A stretch of 64,000 nucleotides of DNA, taken from positions 4,030,001 through 4,094,000 of the forward strand of contig NZ_BHZC01000001.1 in the NCBI RefSeq assembly GCF_003865135.1. The letters are read 5' to 3'. This DNA is from Streptomyces chrestomyceticus JCM 4735. GTDB taxonomy: Bacteria; Actinomycetota; Actinomycetes; Streptomycetales; Streptomycetaceae. Positions 17,144 through 24,873 of the stretch are shown piece by piece; position 1 is the stretch's first letter; the number at the start of each line of letters is the position of its first letter. Under the pieces are notes generated by a model. The model was not told the DNA's origin and ran no database searches. It was given only the letters and a program-made list of their open reading frames with translations. Made by a program: the position numbers and the translations under genes.

Positions 17144-17503
17144 GTGTCTGTGCCGCCGGGTGCCGAGCCCACGCTGTGGGAGCTGCACCGTGCCGTCTCG
17201 CAGTTGCGTGAGGACCTGCGCGGTGACCTCGCCCAGCTCGCCGCCCGCCTCGATCACGTGGTGACCGAGGACGTGTACCGGGCGGATCAGCGGGTGGTCG
17301 AGCAGCGCATCGGGCAGGTGGAGGCCGGCCTGGCGTCTCTGCGGAGTGAGCACGAGCAGGTGGTCGAGCGCGGTGCCCAGCAGCGGCGCGAAGATCAGGC
17401 GCAGGCGGCTGCGACCCGTCGCCTGGTGATCAGTTCGTTCGTCTCTCCGCTGCTGGTGATGACGTTGCAGCTCTGGCTCGCGTCGCACGGGTCGGCGTCG
17501 TAG
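17144..17503 (+). CDS. Coiled-coil protein with C-terminal membrane segment (holin accessory-like)
   Basis: 119 aa starting at GTG 17144 (GGGAG 8 nt upstream); an earlier GTG at 17120 lacks a ribosome site. The N terminus (EPTLWELHRAVSQLREDLRG) opens a long charged helix with heptad character (DHVVTEDVYRADQRVVEQRI, RSEHEQVVERGAQQ). The C terminus has one hydrophobic helix (LVISSFVSPLLVMTLQLWLA). This layout resembles XhlA-type holin accessory proteins. It sits 36 bp before the endolysin gene. Confidence 0.65.
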   Translation: MSVPPGAEPTLWELHRAVSQLREDLRGDLAQLAARLDHVVTEDVYRADQRVVEQRIGQVEAGLASLRSEHEQVVERGAQQRREDQAQAAATRRLVISSFVSPLLVMTLQLWLASHGSAS

Positions 17504-17539
17504 CCGACCGAGGGGTGAGTTTTCGGGCGCGGGGAGATA

Positions 17540-18613
17540 GTGAGCGCCGAGTTGGCGACACCGATGAGCCCTGACCGTCTGGTGACTGCCCTGCGGGCAG
17601 AGGGTGTGAAGGTGGTGGAGCGTCCGGGCTGGCGGACGCACAATCGCAATGGGAAGGGGCCGTGGGGCCCGGTGAACGGGGTGGTGATCCACCACACCGT
17701 TACGTCCGGCACCAGCAACACGGTCAGCATCTGCGAGAACGGATACGCGGGCCTGCCGGGGCCGCTGTGCCACGGGGTGATCGCGAAGGACGGCACGGTC
17801 TACCTGATTGGTAACGGCCGCGCCAACCACGCCGGCCGCGGGGACGGTGACGTGCTGCGTGCCGTGATCGCTGAACGGCCGCTGCCCGCGGCCGACCAGG
17901 CCGACACCGACGGCAACACGCATTTCTACGGGTTCGAGTGCGAAAACCTCGGCGACGGCGCTGATCCGTGGCCGGACGTGCAGCTGGAGACGATCGAGCG
18001 GGCGGCGACTGCGGTGTGCCGGGTGCACGGCTGGGGCGCCGGGTCGGTGATCGGCCACCGGGAGTGGCAGCCCGGCAAGGTCGATCCGAAGGGCTTCGGC
18101 ATGGGCGACCTGCGCTCGCGGATCGCGGCGCGCCTGAAGGGGCGGCCGACCGGTGGCGGCTCCAGCACCGGCGGGACGACGGCTTCGACGTACACGGTCC
18201 GGCCGGGCGAGACCCTGTCGGGCATCGGCGCCAAGCTGAAGATCAACTGGAAGGCCATCGCGCAGGCGAACGGCATCCCGGCCCCGTACGTGATCAAGCC
18301 CGGCCAGCAGCTCAAGCTCCCCGGCACCGGTACGCCCTCCGGTGGCGGCGGCTCGTACAGCCCGCCGCCGTTCCCCGCCGGCCTCGCACCGAACCACAGT
18401 TCGCCGTCCGCACGCGGCCTTCAGCAGGCCCTGAAGGACACCGGCTGGCTCGACCCCTCGGTGCCGCTCTCGGACAACTACGGGCCGCAGACGCAGAAGG
18501 CCGTAGCCGGCTTCAACCGCAAGCACAACCTGTTCACCACCGGCCAGCCCGACGACCCGGCCATCGGCCGCCGCGGCTGGGAGCTGCTGCACCGACTCGC
18601 CTACGGAAACTGA
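17540..18613 (+). CDS. Endolysin: N-acetylmuramoyl-L-alanine amidase with LysM and peptidoglycan-binding domains
   Basis: 357 aa, GTG 17540. Residues about 25-190 form an amidase_2/PGRP domain that cleaves the bond between muramic acid and the stem peptide. Visible motifs are the zinc ligand strand GVVIHHTVTSG, then LCHGVIAKDGTVYLIGNGRA, and GSVIGHREWQPGKVDPKGF with the second His and the conserved Lys/Asp. A Gly/Ser/Thr linker leads to a LysM repeat (TYTVRPGETLSGIGAKLKIN). The C terminus is a peptidoglycan_binding_1 domain (ARGLQQALKDTGWLD ... YGPQTQKAVAGFNRKHN). No signal peptide, so export needs a holin. All catalytic features look intact. Confidence 0.93.
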   Translation: MSAELATPMSPDRLVTALRAEGVKVVERPGWRTHNRNGKGPWGPVNGVVIHHTVTSGTSNTVSICENGYAGLPGPLCHGVIAKDGTVYLIGNGRANHAGRGDGDVLRAVIAERPLPAADQADTDGNTHFYGFECENLGDGADPWPDVQLETIERAATAVCRVHGWGAGSVIGHREWQPGKVDPKGFGMGDLRSRIAARLKGRPTGGGSSTGGTTASTYTVRPGETLSGIGAKLKINWKAIAQANGIPAPYVIKPGQQLKLPGTGTPSGGGGSYSPPPFPAGLAPNHSSPSARGLQQALKDTGWLDPSVPLSDNYGPQTQKAVAGFNRKHNLFTTGQPDDPAIGRRGWELLHRLAYGN

Positions 18614-18617
18614 ACCC

Positions 18618-18839
18618 TTGCTCACCTTCATCCACACCCACAGCACACGGCTGTACGCCATCGCCGCAGCCGCCCTCGCCCTGGTCGCCTACTACGTCCC
18701 CGGCCTGCCGACCGAACTGATCCTCGCCCTGAGCGCCGCCATCCTCGGTACGGGCGAAGCAGTCCAGCGGATCGAGGACGCCAAGACCACCAAGGCCCAC
18801 TCTGGCGGGTCATCGCAACCAGCAGTCGGCACCGAGTAG
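18618..18839 (+). CDS. Holin-like membrane protein
   Basis: 73 aa from TTG 18618, 4 bp after the endolysin stop. Two hydrophobic segments (LYAIAAAALALVAYYVPGLP and LILALSAAILGTGEAVQ) are separated by a short turn, followed by a charged tail (RIEDAKTTKAHSGG). Size, topology and position directly after the endolysin are typical of actinophage holins. Confidence 0.75.
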   Translation: MLTFIHTHSTRLYAIAAAALALVAYYVPGLPTELILALSAAILGTGEAVQRIEDAKTTKAHSGGSSQPAVGTE

Positions 18840-18848
18840 GTATGCCGC

Positions 18849-18885
18849 GCAAGGCCCCCTTCTCAGTTTGAGAAGAGGGCCTTGC
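18849..18885 (+). terminator. Late-operon terminator
   Basis: GCAAGGCCC..., loop around GTT, ...GGGCCTTGC: a long stem (about 17 bp with one mismatch) 10 nt after the holin stop. It ends the tail/lysis transcription unit. The 275-bp stretch up to the EF-hand gene otherwise shows nothing. Confidence 0.8.
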
Positions 18886-19114
18886 ATCATGTGTCGCACC
18901 CGTCGGCGGCCGGATCTGGGTGGCGACTGAGAGGCGGAGCCCGCGTGATGGCATCGCCAGAGCAGTAGCGGGTTCCGTCGGCCACGACCACGTGGACGGT
19001 GAAGCGGGAGCAACAACACTGGGGCCATCGGTGTGTCGCTCAGCGTGTACGCCATCGGCCAGCCCAAGGCGGACGGCATAGCAATCAGTGGGCATCGCCC
19101 CCGGCTGAAGCTGA

Positions 19115-19663
19115 TCAGTTCCGTGCTGGCTCGGGAACGGCTTCCGAACGCCGACCAGTGCCGTATGCCGCGGCCATCGGGGAGGTGCCGGTGGTGACGA
19201 AGTCGTGGATGCCCGCGAGGTAGGTGTCACGGTCGACCAGTCCGTCGCGATCGGTGTCGAGGGCGTCGAAGGCCGCACCGGTGCCGGGTCCTCCATTGCC
19301 CGCCGCTGTACGCAGTCGGACGAACTCGTCGCGGTCAAGGCGCCCGTCGGCGTCGGTGTCGGCGATGTCGAACAAGGACCCCAGCGCGGGCCGGCAGGAG
19401 CGTTCGAACGCCTCGTGCCCCACCCACGTGCGGTACTCCTCGAAGGTCACGCGGCCATCGTGGTCGGCGTCCATGTCATCGAAGACCGCCTCGTGGGCAG
19501 CCCGCGCGCCGACGACCACCGGGTGGTCAGCGGGGCGGTCCATGGCCGAGGCCACACGGTCGACCCGTCCGAGGTATTCCGCATGGGTGATGGCGCCGTC
19601 ACCGTCCACGTCCAGCATCGCGAAGATGCGGTGTTGCGGTGAGTCGAACCCTGGGCTGGACAT
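19115..19663 (-). CDS. EF-hand calcium-binding protein
   Basis: 182 aa, ATG 19663 with GGGAGG upstream. Four calcium loops are visible: DVDGDGAITHAE, DADHDGRVTFEE, DTDADGRLDRDE and DTDRDGLVDRDT, each with Asp at positions 1, 3, 5 and an acidic residue at position 12 in three of four. The protein is therefore calmodulin-like in layout, as are several Streptomyces calcium-binding proteins. It is cytoplasmic (no signal peptide). It likely buffers or senses calcium; partner unknown. It is convergent with the tail operon. Confidence 0.9.
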   Translation of the reverse strand: MSSPGFDSPQHRIFAMLDVDGDGAITHAEYLGRVDRVASAMDRPADHPVVVGARAAHEAVFDDMDADHDGRVTFEEYRTWVGHEAFERSCRPALGSLFDIADTDADGRLDRDEFVRLRTAAGNGGPGTGAAFDALDTDRDGLVDRDTYLAGIHDFVTTGTSPMAAAYGTGRRSEAVPEPARN

Positions 19664-19812
19664 GTGCTTCCTCCCGGCAGCTTCCATGGCTTCGCAACCG
19701 TCAAGATACCCACAGGACAACAAAGCGGTGCATATCTAACCGTAGTGGGCAAGCGTGTCCACCTCAGCGCCAACCACCGTTCAGCGTTCCGTGTAATGCG
19801 CCCGCTGAATGG

Positions 19813-20892
19813 TCAGGCACCCTCCGCTCCCCAGCCATATTTGCTGCTAATACGTCCGGCGGAGATGTGATGCAGAGCGGCCGCGTGGTACGGCACGGTG
19901 CTGACGGGCACATCGTTGAGGGGGAACCAGGAGATGCCGCCGCATTTGTTCGGTTCGGCGTTGTACGGTTCGCCATCCCAGGTGTGGGCCCGGTAGAAGA
20001 TGCCGAAGCGGGGGTCTTCTCCGGGGGCGCGGTGGTCGATGACGTGGGCGAGTTCGAGGTGGTCGGGGTCGACGCGTACGCCGATCTCTTCCCATCCTTC
20101 GCGGACGGTGCCGTGGTCGGTGGGTTCGTCTGCTTCGAGGTGGCCGGAGGGGACCTGCCATTGTCCGGAGGCGTAACCGCCTTGGCGCAGGCTGAGCAGG
20201 ACCCGGCTGTCGCGGATCAGCAGGAGGTGGACGTCGATGATCCGGCGATGGCGCGGGACGGTGTGAGCTGAGGTCACGGTGAGGGCGTCTCTCGTGAGTC
20301 CGATGGGGCAGGCCGCCTGCAACGCCCTCCTACCGGGCTCATTTTGAGCTGCCCATTCGTCCTTGAGGATCCCGTACGTGATGGAGTCGCGCCACGTTTC
20401 CCGGACGTAGACGTGCCCGCGGATGCGCCCTTCTTCGACCATGCCGACCGCGAGGAGGGTCTTGGCGGAAGCCTCGTTGAGCGGGGCCCGTGCCGCCCAC
20501 ACGCGGTGCAGGCCGAGTTCGGCGAAGGCCAGGTCTAGGGTCAGCCGTACGGTCTCCCGGCCGTAGCCGACACCCCAGGCGACGGGCCGCAGGGCGAAGC
20601 CCATGGTGGCGGCCTTTTGCTGGTGGGGGTCGCTGGCCAGACGGGTGATGCCGATGAGGTCGCCGTCGTCCCCCTGCGTGACGACAGCGAGAACGTACTC
20701 ATGCCGCCGGGTAGCGGTGGCTGCGGCGATGCCCCGGGCGACGATGCCGCCGACCTCGTCGCGCGTACGCGGGGTGAAGCTGAGGTGTTCGGTGGCCGCC
20801 GGGTCGCCGTAGATGGCGTGCACGGCGTCCACGTCGTCGGCGGTCAGCTCGCGCAGTTTGAGGCGTGAGCTGTGGCGAGTCACCGGGTACAT
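19813..20892 (-). CDS. GNAT acetyltransferase - Nudix hydrolase fusion
   Basis: 359 aa from ATG 20892; no good ribosome site precedes it, so it may be leaderless. Residues about 1-175 are a RimJ/RimL-type GNAT domain (RLKLRELTADDVDAVHAIYG, then LRPVAWGVGYGRETVRLTLD containing the acetyl-CoA loop GVGYGRE). Residues about 205-345 are a Nudix domain with a perfect Nudix box: G-x5-E-x7-R-E-x-W-E-E-x-G-V (GHLEADEPTDHGTVREGWEE). The two activities, acyl transfer to an amine and hydrolysis of a nucleoside diphosphate derivative, are joined on one chain. Substrates are unknown. The gene is divergent from the epimerase-like gene with about 90 bp between starts. Confidence 0.85.
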   Translation of the reverse strand: MYPVTRHSSRLKLRELTADDVDAVHAIYGDPAATEHLSFTPRTRDEVGGIVARGIAAATATRRHEYVLAVVTQGDDGDLIGITRLASDPHQQKAATMGFALRPVAWGVGYGRETVRLTLDLAFAELGLHRVWAARAPLNEASAKTLLAVGMVEEGRIRGHVYVRETWRDSITYGILKDEWAAQNEPGRRALQAACPIGLTRDALTVTSAHTVPRHRRIIDVHLLLIRDSRVLLSLRQGGYASGQWQVPSGHLEADEPTDHGTVREGWEEIGVRVDPDHLELAHVIDHRAPGEDPRFGIFYRAHTWDGEPYNAEPNKCGGISWFPLNDVPVSTVPYHAAALHHISAGRISSKYGWGAEGA

Positions 20893-20985
20893 GCCGCGGA
20901 TGCTATCTGCCAAGGGCCAGACGGAGCAGTGTGCAGCGTGCGTCGAAGATGGCGGGGTCCGGCTCCTGGAGGGCACGATCTGTCC

Positions 20986-22050
20986 ATGCGCATTCTCATT
21001 ATGGGCGGGACGTGGTTTCTGGGCCGGGCTGTAGCCGAGGAGGCGCTGCGGCGCGGGTGGGAGGTGAGCACCTTCAACCGTGGGCGTTCTGGCCCGGACG
21101 TGTCGGGGGTTCAGGCGCTGCACGGTGACCGGACAGATCCGGAGGACCTGTCGACCCTGGCATCGTACGGGCCGTGGGATGTGGTGGTGGACACGTCGTC
21201 CTCGGCGCTGCCGCCGCGCGACGTCCTGGCCGGCGCCCGCACGCTTCAGCCCGTCGCCGAGCGGTACGTGTACATCTCGACGGTCAACGCCTACCGGGGA
21301 TGGCCCAGTGAGCCGCTGACCGAGCAGTCGGAGCTGCTGGACGGGCCGCCGGATGCGGACGCCGAGTACGGGCGGCTGCCCGAGGGCTGGGATGGTCCGG
21401 ACTGGTATTACGGGCGGCAGAAGGCCGGAGCCGAGCGGGCGGTGCTGGAGACGTTCGGGGAGAAGCGGTCGGTGCTGCTGCGGCCGGGCGTCATTTTGGG
21501 ACCGGGCGAATATGTGGGGCGCCTGCCCTGGTGGCTGCGCCGGGCCGAGCGTGGTGGGCGCATCCTGGCGCCGGGGAAGCCGGGTAAGAGCATTCAGCCG
21601 GTGGATGTGCGCGATGTCGCGGTGTTCGCCCTGGAGCAGGGGGCGGCGTCAGTGGGCGGGGCATACAACGTGGTGGCGCCGATCGGTCGCGAGACGATGG
21701 GCGGCTTCCTGGAGGCGTGCCTTGAGGTGACCGGGCGTCGCGGCAAGCTGTCCTGGGTACCGGATGCCTTCCTGCTCGAAGCGGGCGTGGAGCAGTGGAC
21801 GGAGCTTCCGTTGTGGCGGACCCACGCGGGGGTGTGGAACATCGACTCGCAGGGGGCGCAGGCGGCCGGGTTGGTGTGCCGGCCGCTGGCGGAGACGGTG
21901 GAGGCGACGTGGCGGTGGCTGCGCGAAGGGGGTGTGCCGGTGGCGCACTCGCGGGCTGCAGAGCATGGCCTCGACGCGGCCCGGGAGCGGCACCTCCTGG
22001 CGGCTTTCGATGGTTGGTCCGCGTCAGGTGTCGAGGGCGAGGTGCACTGA
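20986..22050 (+). CDS. NAD-dependent epimerase/dehydratase-like protein (atypical SDR)
   Basis: 354 aa, ATG 20986. The Rossmann nucleotide-binding motif is at the very N terminus (MRILIMGGTWFLGRAVAEEA, pattern GGTxFxG as in atypical SDRs). The segment AERYVYISTVNAYRGWPSEP precedes Y-Y-G-x-x-K (DWYYGRQKAGAERAVLE), the likely catalytic Tyr/Lys. RSVLLRPGVILGPGEYVGRL follows, as in sugar-nucleotide and isoflavone reductase-like families. Substrate unknown. It overlaps the convergent TPR gene by 27 nt at the 3' ends. Confidence 0.85.
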   Translation: MRILIMGGTWFLGRAVAEEALRRGWEVSTFNRGRSGPDVSGVQALHGDRTDPEDLSTLASYGPWDVVVDTSSSALPPRDVLAGARTLQPVAERYVYISTVNAYRGWPSEPLTEQSELLDGPPDADAEYGRLPEGWDGPDWYYGRQKAGAERAVLETFGEKRSVLLRPGVILGPGEYVGRLPWWLRRAERGGRILAPGKPGKSIQPVDVRDVAVFALEQGAASVGGAYNVVAPIGRETMGGFLEACLEVTGRRGKLSWVPDAFLLEAGVEQWTELPLWRTHAGVWNIDSQGAQAAGLVCRPLAETVEATWRWLREGGVPVAHSRAAEHGLDAARERHLLAAFDGWSASGVEGEVH

Positions 22051-23364
22051 TCCACCCAGGTTGCGTGAGACGGACACCGCCGAGAACTCCTCGATGCGCT
22101 CACCGAGGTCGGAGGCTTGGGCTGCGGTGCGAAAGTCCGGGTGGGTGAGCTGGGCGCGGGCGGCGGCGAGGCGTTCGAGGACACCGGCACCGCGCCAGTC
22201 GCGGGGCACGTCGAAGACTGGCTCCAGGGCCTCGCAGGCACCATCGAGTTCGCGGCGCAGGAGGCGGGCGCGGGCAAGGTCGGTGGAGGCTTGTGAGGAG
22301 ATGAGCATCGGCCGTGCGCCGTCGGGGCGCTCATCGAGCAGGCGCAGAGCGTGGGTGGCGGCTTCTTCGGCCCCGGTGGCGTCGCCGACGAGCAGGAAGG
22401 TGGTGGCGTTGCTCATGGCCAGGCGCTCGGGTGTGAAGCCGAATTCCCCACCGATGTCGTCGTGGAGCTCATCGCGATCGCTGTGGTGGGTGTCGAGGGA
22501 GTCGCGTACGGCCCGGACGGCTTGCTCGCGGTCGCCGAGGTGGGCGTGGGCGCGGGCTTGGATGACGGCGAGGCGGGAGCGGGCGGTGGCGCCCAGCCCT
22601 CCGAAGCCCTGTGCGGTATGCACGAGGTTGAGGGCGTCGGAGGGGCGTCCGCTCCAGTAGGCGAGGAAGGCGAGGGCGCCGTGGGCGTATGCCTGCAGCG
22701 GGCCGTGCTCGATGATCTGGCCGTAGAGGATCGCCGTGCGCGAGTGCTGGACGGCCGGTTGCAGGGCGCCGAGGTCGAAGCAGACGGCGGAGAGCATGGC
22801 CGCAGCCTGTCCGGCGGTGAGGTAGAGCTGCTCTCGCTGGCGCAGTATCTGGGTGCGTTCGAGCTTGTCCTGCGCGTCGAGGAGCAGTTCCTTGGCCTTG
22901 CGGTGCACTTCGGGTGGGGAGGTGCTGTTGTAGGTGCGGGCGATGTCGAGGATCGCGTCGTGCAGCCGGTCGAGCGATATGTCCGGCACCGTGAGGGAGG
23001 CGGCGTCCTCCGCGTGAGCGGCAGCGTCGCGAGCGGTCATGTCGAGTTCGCTTTCTTCGATCGTGGAGACGGCGAGGGCCCGCAAGGAGGCTTCGGGGGC
23101 CGGTTGGAATAGGGACCGCGCCGGGTGCCCGTACATGTGCTCCAGGATCAAGGGAGCGGGGTGTTGGGGGAGGGTCTGCACCTTTCCCGATGTCCAGCGG
23201 CGAAAGGTGATTTCGGAGACGGTTGCTGTGGCGATGCGTCGATCCTGTCGTTGCGCTGCGACTTCCCTCGCGGCCTCCTGGTAGTCCTGCGCGAAGACCT
23301 CGTAGGTCTGGTGGGCGTCGTCCACCAGACGCTTGAGCAAGGTGGGAGCAGCTTGCGGGGCCAC
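22024..23364 (-). CDS. Large Streptomyces regulator-like protein with TPR-type repeats
   Basis: 446 aa starting at GTG 23364 (AAAGGAG 5 nt upstream). The N-terminal part (LLKRLVDDAHQTYEVFAQDY, then ATVSEITFRRWTSGKVQTLP) resembles a diverged XRE-type HTH with a recognition region, followed by HPAPLILEHMYGHPARSLFQ. This is the usual lead-in of Streptomyces HTH-TPR proteins. Residues about 130-430 are helical repeats (LYLTAGQAAAMLSAVCFDLG; AYAHGALAFLAYWSGRPSDA; GDREQAVRAVRDSLDTHH). Such proteins are thought to be signalling-peptide or stress regulators; the ligand is unknown. Shares a 500-bp upstream region with the next plus-strand gene. Confidence 0.8.
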   Translation of the reverse strand: MAPQAAPTLLKRLVDDAHQTYEVFAQDYQEAAREVAAQRQDRRIATATVSEITFRRWTSGKVQTLPQHPAPLILEHMYGHPARSLFQPAPEASLRALAVSTIEESELDMTARDAAAHAEDAASLTVPDISLDRLHDAILDIARTYNSTSPPEVHRKAKELLLDAQDKLERTQILRQREQLYLTAGQAAAMLSAVCFDLGALQPAVQHSRTAILYGQIIEHGPLQAYAHGALAFLAYWSGRPSDALNLVHTAQGFGGLGATARSRLAVIQARAHAHLGDREQAVRAVRDSLDTHHSDRDELHDDIGGEFGFTPERLAMSNATTFLLVGDATGAEEAATHALRLLDERPDGARPMLISSQASTDLARARLLRRELDGACEALEPVFDVPRDWRGAGVLERLAAARAQLTHPDFRTAAQASDLGERIEEFSAVSVSRNLGGSVHLALDT

Positions 23365-23577
23365 GTGCACTCCTTTCGGCTCGACGGGACTCGGAGCCTG
23401 ACCGTCGTCCACGTCACTTTTCCCTAATGTCCCGCAGGCGCAACTGCTTGGCGCCAGGTGATACTCAGGCGACACCACCGTGCGCGGGCAGCACCTCAGT
23501 GAGCGGTGAAGTGATACCCGCGTGAGATGGCGGTGTTGGGCGCCTGAGCGGGATTCTGTCTACCCGCTTGGCCCGGC

Positions 23578-23592
23578 ATCACCGCTGGTGAT
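23578..23592. promoter_or_regulatory. Operator-like palindrome ATCACC-GCT-GGTGAT
   Basis: A perfect 6-bp inverted repeat with a 3-nt centre in the 500-bp divergent intergenic region (23365-23863) between the TPR regulator and the 230-aa gene. It is a plausible binding site for a dimeric regulator, possibly the divergently encoded one. Nothing else is recognised in the region. Confidence 0.4.
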
Positions 23593-23863
23593 GACCGTGC
23601 GGCCGCTGTCCTTGTACTCGCGACGGTGAACGTCTACCGGGTCGAGCGGGCTCCGGGCAACGCATCAAACCTGCGTCGCTCCCACAACTGGCGCGTACCG
23701 CGTTGGCATCGAAGGCTCTTCGCGAGGCTTCCGTACACCGCGGTGCAGTGTTCGAAAGGCGTTCACGATGCCCCTGAGTCCCGTGTGCCGCTCACCCGCC
23801 GGCGCTCCGCCGAACTCGCCGCAGCGTATGCCACTACAGCCGCTTCCTTACCTTGGAGCGCAC

Positions 23864-24556
23864 ATGTTTTCCCCCGCTAGAGCCACGGCCCCCGCCTTCG
23901 AAGGCACGCGTCCGCCGTTGATGAGGAAAACGGCGCACAGCACGTGGCCACCGCAACGCCCTTGGGGTGTCGAGGAGTTAGAGCGGGCGTTGGTCTGCCT
24001 TAAGGCTGGGCGTGACAGCGACATCATCCGCGCGGCTGCCCATGCGGCCGACGCGGTGTTGATGACGGACTCGCCACTGTTGGCGGACGCCGAGGTGCAC
24101 CGCCGCATCGCCGGGCTGAAGAAGCACCTCAGGGAGGTGACGGTCCTTCTGAGGGACCAGGCCGCTGACGAGGCGCCGCAGGTGCTGCGGCTGCTGCTCG
24201 CGCGGGCCCGGCATGTGCAGCAGGAGACGCCGCCCGGTCCGATGGGTCCGACGCTGCACATGGTGCATCTGGCGGAAGTGCTCCAGCAGCAGGTGCGCTA
24301 CCTGCGGGCGGGCCCCGACGCTTTGAACCGCTGCCCGGCCCCGCCCGCCGTCACCGCGCGCCTGCCCCGGCGCCGCACCGGGCCGGTCGCCCCCCGGCCC
24401 CCGGCACCGCCTCGGGCCCACCGTCGGCGCGCGGGCTGTGCGCGCCGCGCCGCTGGGCTGCTGCGGCGGCACCCGGGCGCGGCCGTGCTGACGGCCGTGG
24501 TGTGTCTGCCGTCTCTGTACGGCCTGGGCGAGCTGGTCACCGTCCTGCGTGCTTGA
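23864..24556 (+). CDS. Streptomyces-specific helical protein (possibly DUF6415-like), TTA codon
   Basis: 230 aa from ATG 23864 (TTGGAG upstream). The central part is helical (GVEELERALVCLKAGRDSDI, HRRIAGLKKHLREVTVLLRD, ETPPGPMGPTLHMVHLAEVL) and resembles the Streptomyces family I recall as DUF6415; this is tentative. The C-terminal third is Arg/Pro/Ala-rich and ends in a hydrophobic segment (HPGAAVLTAVVCLPSLYGLG), possibly a membrane anchor. An in-frame TTA leucine codon at 23978 makes translation dependent on the bldA tRNA. It opens a series of plus-strand Streptomyces-type genes. Confidence 0.65.
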   Translation: MFSPARATAPAFEGTRPPLMRKTAHSTWPPQRPWGVEELERALVCLKAGRDSDIIRAAAHAADAVLMTDSPLLADAEVHRRIAGLKKHLREVTVLLRDQAADEAPQVLRLLLARARHVQQETPPGPMGPTLHMVHLAEVLQQQVRYLRAGPDALNRCPAPPAVTARLPRRRTGPVAPRPPAPPRAHRRRAGCARRAAGLLRRHPGAAVLTAVVCLPSLYGLGELVTVLRA

Positions 24557-24666
24557 CGCCGGCCGGATCTCCGGCCTCTAGTGCAGCCCCTTCGCCGGGC
24601 CCCGTGGTCCATGCCTGCCCCGGCGAAGGGGCCCACCCCATCCATTCCCTCGCCTCGAAAGAAGAC

Positions 24667-24873
24667 ATGACTTCCCACCTACTTACGGCTAGGCGCCTAG
24701 CCACCCCCGTCCTGTTGTGGTCGGCGTGCCGCCCGGTGCCAGCCCGGCAGTACCTCGGGCGGGTGCGTATAGAGCGCACCCCCGCCGGGACGATATCCGT
24801 GCCGCTGTTCGCCAGCGCACCCCTGCCCTCCACCGCCCCGGGGCCCCTTCGCACTCCGGGGGACGCGTCGTGA
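24667..24873 (+). CDS. Small Streptomyces protein, 68 aa
   Basis: Begins at ATG 24667 (MTSHLLTARRLATPVLLWSA) and ends at 24873, its stop overlapping the GTG of the zincin gene (GTGA), which argues for coupled translation. The sequence has Arg-rich segments (CRPVPARQYLGRVRIERTPA) and a Pro-rich C terminus. No motif or signal peptide is clear. The function is unknown. Confidence 0.5.
   Translation: MTSHLLTARRLATPVLLWSACRPVPARQYLGRVRIERTPAGTISVPLFASAPLPSTAPGPLRTPGDAS

Noticed and set aside
17114..18661. 515-codon frame opposite the endolysin
   Set aside because: The amidase/LysM/PG-binding protein on the plus strand explains the region.
2971..18839. Contractile injection system (eCIS), known at a similar chromosomal position in some Streptomyces
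   Set aside because: There is no sheath, spike or AAA+ ATPase gene; a tape measure with Dit/hub/fibre and holin/endolysin indicates a flexible non-contractile phage tail.
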